From Polyangiaceae bacterium (GTDB taxonomy: Bacteria > Myxococcota_A > Polyangia > Polyangiales > Polyangiaceae), in contig JAICTZ010000001.1 of the NCBI GenBank assembly GCA_025936115.1, positions 372,001 to 436,000 of the forward strand: 64,000 nucleotides of DNA, given 5' to 3'. Positions within the stretch are counted from its first letter, which is position 1; each line of letters begins with the position of its first letter. Shown one piece after another: positions 11,115 through 19,350 of this stretch. The notes below the pieces were generated by a model, which was not told the origin of the DNA, did no database searches, and worked only from the letters and a program-made list of their open reading frames with translations. The position numbers and the translations under genes were made by a program.

Positions 11115-13031
11115 CTAGCTCACGGGCGTCTGTCTCGAAACACGACCCAAGCGCACGAAGGGCAGGTTGATGCGCGGCTGCTGGCGACGCCCGTTTTCGT
11201 CGAGGCGGCGCGCGTGAGCCGACAGCAAGTCACTGCGCGTCAGGATGCCGACCACCTTGTGCCGCTCGGCGCGCGTGACGACCGGCAGGCGGCCAACACC
11301 CTCCCGCACCATCAAATCGGCGGCCTCCCGCAGGGAGCTGTCGTCGAAGGCCACCGCCGGGGGCCGTTTCAACAGTGTACGGATCGGTGTCGCCGCGCCG
11401 TCCGCGACTTGCAGGATTTCATGGCGTGTCACCACGCCGACTAGTGCGCCGTCAGGCCCGAGCACGGGGAACGCGTGGTGCCGCGTTTCGGGCGCGCCGC
11501 CCGTAAGCCAGTCTTTGACCGCCGCGATCATGTCAGTGGCTGAAAGCGCCGTCACGGTTTTGGTCGCGACGCTCCCCACCCAGACCTGATCGAGGTAGTC
11601 GGCCGCGTACTCGCTCGGCACCCGCACGCCGCGGCGAGCGATCTTCTCCGTCATGATCGTGTGTCGCATCAGCACGCAGGAGACGAGGTAAGCGCCCGTG
11701 CAGCCGCCCAAGAGCGGCAACAGGCCGAGCGGTTGCAACGTCGTCTCGAACGCAAAGACGATCGACGCCAAGAGCGCTCGCGAGGCGCCCGCGAAGATCG
11801 ACGCCATGCCGACGAGTCCGGCGATCCGCGGATCGACGCCGAGTTCCGGCAGTACGGACGCGATGACGGCGCCGATCGCCGCGCCGAAGCCGCCCCCGAT
11901 CGTGAAGAGCGGCGCGAGCGTGCCGCCCGAGGTGCCACTGCCGAGTGACACCGACCAGGACACGAACTTGAGCACGCACAACGCGAACAGGGCCTTGCCG
12001 ACGAGCGCGCCCGAAAGGATGTGCTCGATGTTGTCGTAGCCGACGCCCATCGTGCGCGGCGAGAAATAGCCGACGCCGCCCACCACGAGCCCGCCGAGCG
12101 CAGGCCACCACATCCAATGTATCGGCAGCTTCTCGAAGTGGTCTTCGATGGCGTAAACCGCGCGCGTGACGCCGACGGCAACCAGACCGAAAAAGGCGCC
12201 GAGCAAGCTGTAGAACATGAGCGCGTAACCGCTCGGCTGGCTGAGCGCCGGCATGCCGAACACGGGCGCGTCACCGACCCACGCCATGCGCACGCCCGCA
12301 GCCGTGGCGCTGGCGAGCGCCACCGGCACGATCGAACGCGCGCGAAACTCGAAGAGCAAGAGCTCGACGGCGAGCAACACCGCCGAAACGGGGCTTCCGA
12401 AGGTCGCCGCCATGCCCGCCGCAGCCCCCGCGGCGAGGAGCGTCTTCCGTTCCGCCGAGGTCGTCTCGAACACTTGCCCGACGAGCGAGCCGAGCGCGCC
12501 GCCCGTCGCGATGATCGGACCTTCCGCGCCGAAAGGCCCGCCCGTGCCGATGGCGATTGCGGCTGAAATCGGCTTCAAGAACGTCAAGCGCGCCGGAATG
12601 CGGCTCTCGTTCGTGAGCACCTGCTCCATTGCTTCCGGAATGCCGTGGCCACGAATGGCGCGCGAGCCGTAGCGCGCCATCAGCCCCACGAGCACGCCGC
12701 CGATCGCCGGGATGAACAGCACCCAGCCGCCCAGGTGATTCACCGCCGGCGCGAGTGGCTCGAGCGAAAACGTGCCGCGGAAGGCGACGTTGGTCACGCC
12801 GGCGATGAGCGCGATCAGGATGCGCGCAATGACACCCGCCGCGAACGCGACGGCGATCGCGAGCGCGCTGATCCACACGGCGCGCGGCCCGAGGATGGTT
12901 TCGACCTCCGGAACGCGCGCCGCGACGAGCGTCGGCTCGAGCGAGGGCGCGACGGGTAAGAGACCGGACTGCGAAATAGGAGGCGGCTCGTCGCGGTCAC
13001 GTCCCGCGTTGGCACCGCTATTTTCGGACAT
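11115..13031 (-). CDS. clcA: ClC-type chloride channel/antiporter with C-terminal CBS pair
   Basis: A 638-residue ClC-family anion transporter of the inner membrane with two cytoplasmic CBS domains. Visible signatures are GHGIPEAME (the first selectivity loop, with His where GSGIP has Ser), FGAEGPI with the gating glutamate, and GSGTSGG before LAPLF. About ten hydrophobic helices fill residues 40-460. The CBS pair spans about 500-625. The start at ATG 13031 overlaps the end of the upstream marR gene by 14 bp, so the two form a coupled unit and the regulator probably controls the channel. CBS domains normally bind adenine nucleotides. Transport mode (channel or proton antiport) is not decided here. 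Confidence 0.9.
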   Translation of the reverse strand: MSENSGANAGRDRDEPPPISQSGLLPVAPSLEPTLVAARVPEVETILGPRAVWISALAIAVAFAAGVIARILIALIAGVTNVAFRGTFSLEPLAPAVNHLGGWVLFIPAIGGVLVGLMARYGSRAIRGHGIPEAMEQVLTNESRIPARLTFLKPISAAIAIGTGGPFGAEGPIIATGGALGSLVGQVFETTSAERKTLLAAGAAAGMAATFGSPVSAVLLAVELLLFEFRARSIVPVALASATAAGVRMAWVGDAPVFGMPALSQPSGYALMFYSLLGAFFGLVAVGVTRAVYAIEDHFEKLPIHWMWWPALGGLVVGGVGYFSPRTMGVGYDNIEHILSGALVGKALFALCVLKFVSWSVSLGSGTSGGTLAPLFTIGGGFGAAIGAVIASVLPELGVDPRIAGLVGMASIFAGASRALLASIVFAFETTLQPLGLLPLLGGCTGAYLVSCVLMRHTIMTEKIARRGVRVPSEYAADYLDQVWVGSVATKTVTALSATDMIAAVKDWLTGGAPETRHHAFPVLGPDGALVGVVTRHEILQVADGAATPIRTLLKRPPAVAFDDSSLREAADLMVREGVGRLPVVTRAERHKVVGILTRSDLLSAHARRLDENGRRQQPRINLPFVRLGRVSRQTPVS

Positions 13032-13596
13032 TGCTGGCTGAACCTTTCGAACCCACGAGCACGGGACCTTCCTCGAAGAACAGCGTCGGACTTTCGCGCG
13101 GGACCTGCGCGAGCTCGACGACCTTGCCGAGCAGCGTCGCGAGCGCCGCCAATTCCGAACGTTCGAGCTGGGAGAGGGCACCGAGCAGCCGCTCTTGAGC
13201 GGCTTCCGGCGCCGCCGCGAGCAGGGCTCGCCCGCTCGGCGTGAGCGACAGCTCGACGCGACGCCGATCTTTCTTCGACGGGGCTCGCTTGACGTGCCCG
13301 TGCGCGACGAGGCGGCTCACGACGACCGACACCGAGCTCTGATCGGTGGCGGTGTACGCCGCCAGATCGTTCACGGAGCACGGCCCTTGGCGCGACAGCC
13401 CCTGGAGCACGAACAGCTGAGCCCCCGAAAGCCCGACCTGCTGCTCGGCGTTCCGGGACGAGACACGCAGGGAACGGACGATGAGTCGTAAGGAATTCAA
13501 GGCGTGGCGCATCTCTTCCGTCGCGGCCGGCCGCGCGGCGCCGGGGTCTCGCGCCCGCGCGGTGCGGGTCCGGCGAGGATTTACTTGGTCACCCAT
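13018..13596 (-). CDS. MarR family transcriptional regulator
   Basis: A 192-residue winged-helix regulator. The MarR fold shows in LSGAQLFVLQGLSRQGPCSV, the recognition helix TDQSSVSVVVSRLVAHGHV and the wing KKDRRRVELSLTPSG. I prefer ATG 13596 because GGGAG lies eight bases upstream; an in-frame ATG at 13611 is possible. The start codon lies inside an imperfect palindrome (CCCATATATTGGG, 13592-13604) that could be an autoregulatory operator. It is the first gene of a two-gene unit with clcA, overlapping it by 14 bp. The ligand is unknown. Confidence 0.88.
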   Translation of the reverse strand: MGDQVNPRRTRTARARDPGAARPAATEEMRHALNSLRLIVRSLRVSSRNAEQQVGLSGAQLFVLQGLSRQGPCSVNDLAAYTATDQSSVSVVVSRLVAHGHVKRAPSKKDRRRVELSLTPSGRALLAAAPEAAQERLLGALSQLERSELAALATLLGKVVELAQVPRESPTLFFEEGPVLVGSKGSASNVRK

Positions 13597-13670
13597 ATAT
13601 TGGGCTCCCATACGCTCGACCGCAAGTCAATGCAAGGGCGGGCACACCGTGGCCGTTACCGCACGGACCG

Positions 13671-14363
13671 TCAGCTGCCCTTCGTTCCGATGGTGAGCGT
13701 CTGCGCCCCGGCGGGCAACCAGCGCAGACGCGGCTCGAAGGGGCGAAGGGACGCGAGCTGTTTCGGGAAGAACACGATGTAGTCGAGCCGCACGTTCGCA
13801 AAGCCGGAGCGGCGCACGAGGTTTCGCACGTCCCAGGGCCAGAGCAAATCCGCGTCGTCGTCGAATTCGCAGAGCTTCACCATGCGCTGCGTCAGCGGAT
13901 TGAGCGGATTGTGCTCGAAGACGAAGAGGCGGCCGCCCGGCTTGAGCTTCGAGCACAAACCCGCGAGCAAACCGAGGCGCTCGGGCCGCGGCACGTGATG
14001 GAGCACGCCGGAGATGACGGCCGTCGTGAAATGGTTTTCGGGCAGCGAGCCTGGGTCGGAGTGAAACGTGGCTTTCGGCATGCGGCTGCGCGCCACGTCG
14101 AGGCTCTGCGTCGAAGGGTCGTAGCCGTGCACGGTCTCGAAGTGCGTCGCAAGACAGCTCGTGACGTTGCCGATGCCGCAGCCGTAGTCGAGCAGGGCCT
14201 CGCCCTGGGGCGCGCCGAAGCGCTTGAGGCACTCGAGCTTGTACTGCGCGAAGTACTCGGGCTTTTCGCCGCTCGCAGCCAGGTTCTTCGCGTGCAGATC
14301 CGTGTAGCTCTGCACGTACTCGTCGAATTTTTGAGGCGTTTCGGCGGGACCTTCAGTCGTCAT
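13671..14363 (-). CDS. class I SAM-dependent methyltransferase
   Basis: A 230-residue soluble methyltransferase with a Rossmann fold. Motif I reads LLDYGCGIGNVTS near residue 55, the acidic ribose-binding loop is VHGYDPS, and motif post-II/III appears as TAVISGVLHHVPRP and LKPGGRLFVFEHNPLNP. The EHNPxNP segment is typical of broad small-molecule or lipid methyltransferases of the Methyltransf_11 type. The substrate cannot be named. It sits 74 bp upstream of marR on the same strand and is divergent from the GH9 gene. A longer frame to 14465 exists, but the N-terminus before MTTEGPAE lacks similarity to the fold. Confidence 0.85.
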   Translation of the reverse strand: MTTEGPAETPQKFDEYVQSYTDLHAKNLAASGEKPEYFAQYKLECLKRFGAPQGEALLDYGCGIGNVTSCLATHFETVHGYDPSTQSLDVARSRMPKATFHSDPGSLPENHFTTAVISGVLHHVPRPERLGLLAGLCSKLKPGGRLFVFEHNPLNPLTQRMVKLCEFDDDADLLWPWDVRNLVRRSGFANVRLDYIVFFPKQLASLRPFEPRLRWLPAGAQTLTIGTKGS

Positions 14364-14569
14364 ATCCCGTCTTGCTTTCGGTAGGTGGCTCGAGCCGCGG
14401 ACTGGATAGCACACCGTGAGCACCGCGCCGCCACGCCGGCCGGCGCCATGCACGACGCTCTCCATGAGCCGGCCCGAGGAGAGCCCTGTGTGCTGCCGAC
14501 CGACATCGAAACATTCGCGAGACGATTTTACCTTTCCCGTGGATCGGCGACGGGGGAAAGTTGAGGAGC

Positions 14570-16819
14570 ATGTTCGGACATTTTCATCCTGTGCGGGGGG
14601 TACGTGGTTCGTCGTTGCTCGTCAGCTTCGTCGTTGCGGCTTCGGCGTGCAGTAGCGGCCGCTCGGGAGACGACTCGAGGGCCGGCTCAGGGGGCGGTGG
14701 AGGTGCGGCAACTGGTGGTGCCGCGCCGGCGACGGGCGGGACCTCGCAATCGACCGGCGGTGCGGCACCGGCGACTGGCGGCGCTGGCGGGACGATGGCC
14801 GGCATGGGCGTCGGTGGCACGTCGAATGCGGGAGCCGGCATGGGCGGCGTACGAGCAGCTGGTTCGGGTGGAGCTGGTGCGACGTCCGGCGGCGGGAACG
14901 GCGGCAGCGGGCCGGCAGGTTCGGGTGCCGGTGGCTCAGGCGGGAGCGGCGCGTTCGCCGGCGTGTCGAGCTCCGCGCCGGACGTGAGTCCGTTCATCGT
15001 CGTCGATCAGTTCGGGTACTTGCCCGACGCCGAAAAGATCGCGGTCGCGCGCGATCCGCAGACGGGGGCCGACGCCGACCAATCCTTCACGCCGGGCGCA
15101 ACGTACGCGCTCGTCGAAGCGGCGAGCGGCAAGAGCGCCTTCATGGCCGCTCCGAGCGCGTGGAACGGCGGGAAGGAAGACGCGTCGTCGGGCGACAAGG
15201 CGTGGTGGTTCGACTTTTCGAGCGTGACCACACCGGGCGAGTACTACGTACTCGACGTCGAGCGAAACGTGCGCTCGTACGCGTTCGAGATCGCGAACAA
15301 CGTCTACGCGGACGTGCTCAAGCAAGCCCTGCGCATGTTTTTCTACCAGCGCGTGGGACAAGACAAAGACGCGGCGCACGCGGGCGCCGGCTGGGTCGAC
15401 GGTCCGAGCCACGTCGGCGCGCTGCAAGACCACCACGCGCGGCTCTACAGCGACGCCAGCAACGCGGCGACCGAGCGCGATCTCTGGGGCGGCTGGTACG
15501 ACGCCGGCGATTACAACAAATACACGAGCTGGACGGCCGGCTACGTCGAGAACCTGCTGCGCGCGTACGTCGAAACTCCGGCCGCGTTCGGCGACGCCAA
15601 CGACATCCCCGAATCGGGCAACGGCATGCCCGACGTGCTCGACGAAGCCAAGTGGGGCATGGATTTTCTCACGCGCATGCAGGAGAGCGACGGCTCGGTC
15701 CTCAGCATCGTCGGCGAAGCGAGCGCGAGCCCGCCGTCTTCGGCCACCGGCCCGTCGCTTTACGGCAGCCCGAATACCTCCGCCACGCTCGCGACGGCCG
15801 CGGCGTTCGCCTACGGCGCGCTCGTCTTCGGCAAGCAAAGCTCGAGCGAGCTCAAAGCCTACGCCGATGATCTCCAAATGCGCGCCGCGCAAGCCTTCGC
15901 CTGGGCGGACGCGAACCCGAGCGTCATCTTCAAAAACAACGACTCCGCGAGCGGCACGTCCGGGCTCGGCTCCGGGCAGCAAGAGACCGACGACTACGGC
16001 CGCACGGCGTTCAAGCTCGACGCCGCGACACAGCTCTTCCGCGCGACGGGCGACGCGAAGTACCAAACCTTCGTCGACGCGAACTACACGAAGTCGCATC
16101 TGATCGCGAACGGCAACTACGTCGCCGAATGGGACGTCGCGCTCCAAGACGCGCTCCTCGAATACGCCGACGACTCGCGCGCGACGGCGGCCGTCAGCAC
16201 GGCGATCCACGACGCTTACTCCAAGGGCGTCAGCAGCAACCTGACCGCGACGCTCGACGCTCAGTCGGATCCCTACATGGCCTATCTCCACGATTACACC
16301 TGGGGCAGCAACCAAATCAAAGGCTGCAAAGGCAACCTACTAGCGGCGGCCGTCGTTCACGGCCTCGCCGGCGATCAAAGCGCCGATTACCTGCGAGCGG
16401 CGGCGCGCTACTTCCACTACCTGCACGGCACCAACCCCTTCTCGCTCGTTTACCTCTCGAACATGAACGAGCACGGCGCCGAAAATTCGGTGAACGAGTT
16501 TTTCCACACGTGGTTTGCAGACAAGAGCCCAAACTGGGATCGGGTCGGCGTTTCCAAATACGGGCCGCCGCCCGGCTACCTCACGGGCGGCCCGAACCCG
16601 AGCTACGACTGGGACGCCTGCTGTCCGAGTGGTTGCGGCAGCAGCGACACTAACGCGGTCTGCAGCGCCGAATCGATTTCACCCCCCAAGGGTCAGCCGC
16701 CTCAAAAATCCTACAAGGACTTCAACACCAGCTGGCCGCTCGATTCCTGGTCCGTCACGGAGCCCGACGACGGCTATCAAATCGCGTACATTCGCCTGCT
16801 CTCGAAGTTCGTGCATTAG
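14570..16819 (+). CDS. glycoside hydrolase family 9 endoglucanase lipoprotein
   Basis: A 749-residue surface or periplasmic lipoprotein that should hydrolyse beta-1,4-glucans. A signal peptide ends in a lipobox (VVAASAC). A Gly/Ala/Thr-rich linker covers about residues 30-125. An Ig-like CelD_N domain follows (about 130-230, VVDQFGYLPDAEKIAV). The GH9 (alpha/alpha)6 barrel runs to the end. The catalytic Asp pair is in WYDAGDYNKYTSW; the acid Glu is probably in VTEPDDGYQIAYIRLL. Four cysteines cluster near residues 685-710, an unusual insertion before the catalytic Glu. ATG 14570 has GAGGAG just upstream; a TTG at 14561 is the alternative. Together with the pectate lyase nearby it suggests plant polymer use. 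Confidence 0.9.
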   Translation: MFGHFHPVRGVRGSSLLVSFVVAASACSSGRSGDDSRAGSGGGGGAATGGAAPATGGTSQSTGGAAPATGGAGGTMAGMGVGGTSNAGAGMGGVRAAGSGGAGATSGGGNGGSGPAGSGAGGSGGSGAFAGVSSSAPDVSPFIVVDQFGYLPDAEKIAVARDPQTGADADQSFTPGATYALVEAASGKSAFMAAPSAWNGGKEDASSGDKAWWFDFSSVTTPGEYYVLDVERNVRSYAFEIANNVYADVLKQALRMFFYQRVGQDKDAAHAGAGWVDGPSHVGALQDHHARLYSDASNAATERDLWGGWYDAGDYNKYTSWTAGYVENLLRAYVETPAAFGDANDIPESGNGMPDVLDEAKWGMDFLTRMQESDGSVLSIVGEASASPPSSATGPSLYGSPNTSATLATAAAFAYGALVFGKQSSSELKAYADDLQMRAAQAFAWADANPSVIFKNNDSASGTSGLGSGQQETDDYGRTAFKLDAATQLFRATGDAKYQTFVDANYTKSHLIANGNYVAEWDVALQDALLEYADDSRATAAVSTAIHDAYSKGVSSNLTATLDAQSDPYMAYLHDYTWGSNQIKGCKGNLLAAAVVHGLAGDQSADYLRAAARYFHYLHGTNPFSLVYLSNMNEHGAENSVNEFFHTWFADKSPNWDRVGVSKYGPPPGYLTGGPNPSYDWDACCPSGCGSSDTNAVCSAESISPPKGQPPQKSYKDFNTSWPLDSWSVTEPDDGYQIAYIRLLSKFVH

Positions 16820-16840
16820 ACGGCCCTTCCAGCCCCGGGC

Positions 16841-17012
16841 TCAGCGCTGCGGCTCGACGAGCCGCACGAGCGTGCCGATGACGCGATGAAACAGCGCGCC
16901 GAGCTCCGGGTCGACTGGCCCGATGAAGCCCATCGCCTCGGCGTAGCACTCGAATGCTCGGCGAAACCCGACGAACGAGCTCCAGAACGACAGCGTAAAT
17001 CTTGAGCGACAT
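16841..17012 (-). pseudogene. broken four-helix-bundle (S23/IVS-type) protein gene
   Basis: A remnant of the four-helix bundle family found in 23S rRNA intervening sequences and scattered through many genomes. From ATG 17012, preceded by AGGAGG eight bases away, the start MSLKIYAVVLELVRRVS is typical of the family. That frame then becomes arginine-rich noise. In another frame the same region reads FRRAFECYAEAMGFIGPVD and GALFHRVIGTLVRLVEPQR up to TGA 16841, which is a typical family C-terminus. The central part, which holds the usual SVALNIAEG-like segment, is missing. I infer an internal deletion plus frameshift. Its position next to the structured palindrome at 17059-17149 is notable. Confidence 0.6.
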
Positions 17013-17038
17013 AAAGGGTTCCTCCTGTCCCCGTTGCT

Positions 17039-17149
17039 CGAGGACCTGAAGTCCTCGGCCGGCGCACGCAGGCGGGGTCAAGGCTCGGCGCGCAGCGCCG
17101 ACCGCGCGCCTGCGCGCGGCCCCGGCCTTGACCCCGCCGAGTACGCCGG
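17039..17149. repeat. hairpin plus three-way-junction palindrome
   Basis: A hairpin with a 7-bp stem, CGAGGAC and GTCCTCG around CTGAA (17039-17057), is followed by a larger nested structure. Outer arms CCGGCG/CGCCGG (17059 and 17144) enclose a 14-bp stem, GGCGGGGTCAAGGC (17071-17084) with GGCCTTGACCCCGCC (17124-17138). Inside that stem are two back-to-back perfect hairpins: TCGGCGC/GCGCCGA (17085-17101) and CCGCGCG/CGCGCGG (17102-17119). It lies just upstream of the broken four-helix-bundle gene. It could be a REP-like element, the end of a small mobile element, or a structured RNA. Confidence 0.7.
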
Positions 17150-17284
17150 CAAGCTGAAAACTCCCGAGACAACCTCCCTCTCTGCCCCCGACCTCTGCCG
17201 TCACCGTCCGTCGTGACCCTCCCCCGCAGTGCGCGAGCACCGCCCCTCGCGCCCCTCCCCCGACCCCCCAACACCCGCTCTCCC

Positions 17285-17340
17285 TCTGCCTCTGCCTCTG
17301 CCTCTGCCCTCTGCCTCTGCCTCTGCCCTCTGCCTCTGCC
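17285..17340 (+). repeat. TCTGCC hexanucleotide microsatellite
   Basis: Nine copies of TCTGCC in runs of four, three and two, each run separated by one extra C. It lies about 110 bp upstream of the lipoprotein ATG at 17448. The one-base insertions at decreasing intervals suggest polymerase slippage. The purine/pyrimidine bias of the surrounding 100 bp is strong (C/T-rich on this strand). Confidence 0.85.
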
Positions 17341-17447
17341 CCACACGCCTCCGCAATCCATCGTTACATCCGCAACGCGGCACTAGATCTTTCCATCCGA
17401 GGCCGCCAAACTCGACCTACCGCGCGCGCCTGACTATCGTGCGCGCC

Positions 17448-19220
17448 ATGACTCAACGAGGCGGCACGGTTCGACCCGAAGCTCTGTTCATCGGCATGGG
17501 GGCGCTCGGCCTCGTGGCTTGCGGCGAGGACGCGTCGAACAAGCATTGGAGCGAGCTCGCGACGTGCCTCGCCGGTCCCGCGGCGAGCGCGCCGGTCGCC
17601 GAGCGCGTGCGGAAGATCCGGCAGGTGATGCTCGGCAATCCGCCCGGCGCGGCAGCGGGCAACGACGCGTGGCCCAAGCGCTGCGCGCCGTACGCCGACG
17701 ACCTCTACGCGTCGCTCGACAGCTCCGGCAAGCCGTCGCTCTTGAAACGAAAACTGCACGAACGTTTCGGCTGCACCGACACGAAGGGCAGCTGCGCGAT
17801 CGCGGCCGACACGGCGTTCGTTTCGACGACCACTGAGCTCTGGGAAGCCGCCAAGGGCGCCGAGCTCAAGCTCGAGCCCGCCGCGAACGTGAAGGCACCC
17901 AGCGCCGCGCCGCCGCCCGCCGTCGACGCGAAAAGCTGGAAGAGCTTCAGCGACAAACCGCTGCACGTCTCGGGCCCGGTGCTCACGGGCGACGGCCGCG
18001 CGCTGGTCGCCCTCAAGCCGACCGAAGGCCGCGCCCGCCCGAAAGCGTGCGAGTTTGCGCCGGGTTTTTCCAAGGTCCGCTGCGTGCAAGCAAACGACAA
18101 GGTGCCGGAGCTGCCGCCGCAGAGCATCGAGATCGTCAATAGCGACAGGGGGCTCTTCGCTGCGGGACTCACCGAGCAGGGTCTCGTCGCGTACGACCTC
18201 GAAACCGGCGACACCTCGGCCGTGGGTGGACGCACGGGTCGTCTCGTGCGCGACGGCGTCGTCGTGGAACGTGCCTCGAAGGAAGACATCGGCGCAGGTC
18301 CCCCCGATCCCACCAAGCCCGAGCCCAAGGCCAAAGGTGGCAAGGCGAAAGCCAAAGCTCCGCCCAAGGGCAAGAAGTCACCCATGTTGAGCAAGCCAGC
18401 CGGCGCCGCCCCCGCCGACGAAGGCTTCGTCGCGCTCGAGCTCACGAACGGCAAAGCCTCGAAACCGGTCAAGCTGCCGCTCACCGCTCCGGTGGGCGAG
18501 CCCATCACGCTCGGCAATCAAATCCTGGCGCTGGTTCCGGCCGAGGGCGGCGCCGAGCTCGCGATCAAATCGCTCAGCCACGGCCGGCTCAAGGACGGCG
18601 GCACCTTCAAAGGAAACTTCGCGGGCAGCTTCCACACCTGCAGAAAAGGCGACAGCTACGCGTTTGCGACCTACGCAGGCCACAGCGGGCAGGGCAGCGC
18701 CAAAGCGACCGGCGGCGACGGCAAGACCCAGGTGACCTTCAGCATGCTCGAGGGGAACGGCTGGTCGAAGCCCGCCGAAGCGACGATGCCGTTCGAGCGC
18801 ACGGGCGAGTCCGACCTCGTGTGCACGGGCAACGGCGCGAGCATCGCCTGGTTCAAGGGCGGCAAAGCCGCCGCGACCGTGGGCCGCATCGACTGCAAGG
18901 CGGACGGCTGCAAATCGAGCGAAGTGAACCTGCCGAGCTTCGACAGCTCGTACCTGTGGAGCGTCACGCCGCTCGGCGACAAGGTGATGCTGCTCTACCG
19001 CTCGAGCATCGGCGAAACCCGGCTCCGTCTCGCGCCGCTCGCCGACTTGCCGACGGCCAAAGACTCCATCGTGTTCGACACGGGCGACTTCGGCGGGCCG
19101 AGCACGGGCGACCTCGCCGTCCTCGCGAGCGACAGCGCGGTACTGCTGCTCTTCCGCGGCGATCAACCGGTCGCACTGCGCGTCGGCAGCGACGGCAGCG
19201 TGAGCGTGGTTTCTTCGTAG
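17448..19220 (+). CDS. putative lipoprotein of unknown function
   Basis: A 590-residue protein that I do not recognise. The start at ATG 17448 gives a short signal ending in a lipobox (MGALGLVAC); upstream in-frame sequence translates the C/T-rich repeat and is not credible. The N-terminal 120 residues contain four cysteines in a possibly disulfide-bonded domain. A Lys/Pro/Ala-rich spacer lies near residues 285-310. The remaining sequence alternates short hydrophobic strands with Gly/Asp turns, for example LTEQGLVAYDLETGD, which suggests beta-propeller-like blades; this is inference. It stands between the two polysaccharide-degrading lipoproteins, but no catalytic motif links it to them. Confidence 0.7.
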   Translation: MTQRGGTVRPEALFIGMGALGLVACGEDASNKHWSELATCLAGPAASAPVAERVRKIRQVMLGNPPGAAAGNDAWPKRCAPYADDLYASLDSSGKPSLLKRKLHERFGCTDTKGSCAIAADTAFVSTTTELWEAAKGAELKLEPAANVKAPSAAPPPAVDAKSWKSFSDKPLHVSGPVLTGDGRALVALKPTEGRARPKACEFAPGFSKVRCVQANDKVPELPPQSIEIVNSDRGLFAAGLTEQGLVAYDLETGDTSAVGGRTGRLVRDGVVVERASKEDIGAGPPDPTKPEPKAKGGKAKAKAPPKGKKSPMLSKPAGAAPADEGFVALELTNGKASKPVKLPLTAPVGEPITLGNQILALVPAEGGAELAIKSLSHGRLKDGGTFKGNFAGSFHTCRKGDSYAFATYAGHSGQGSAKATGGDGKTQVTFSMLEGNGWSKPAEATMPFERTGESDLVCTGNGASIAWFKGGKAAATVGRIDCKADGCKSSEVNLPSFDSSYLWSVTPLGDKVMLLYRSSIGETRLRLAPLADLPTAKDSIVFDTGDFGGPSTGDLAVLASDSAVLLLFRGDQPVALRVGSDGSVSVVSS

Positions 19221-19350
19221 ATTGAGGGGCGACCGCTGGGGCGCGGGCGTGTGAAGACACCGCCCGCGCCGTTCCAGCCGGCGCATCGCACAGAGCCGCT
19301 GGCGCAACCGTAAACAGCGGCGCTCGCACGAGCTTTACGTCTTTGGCGCA

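Noticed and set aside
14936..16315. 459-residue minus-strand frame opposite the GH9 gene
   Set aside because: Antisense shadow of the GH9 coding sequence; no signal, domain or ribosome binding site.
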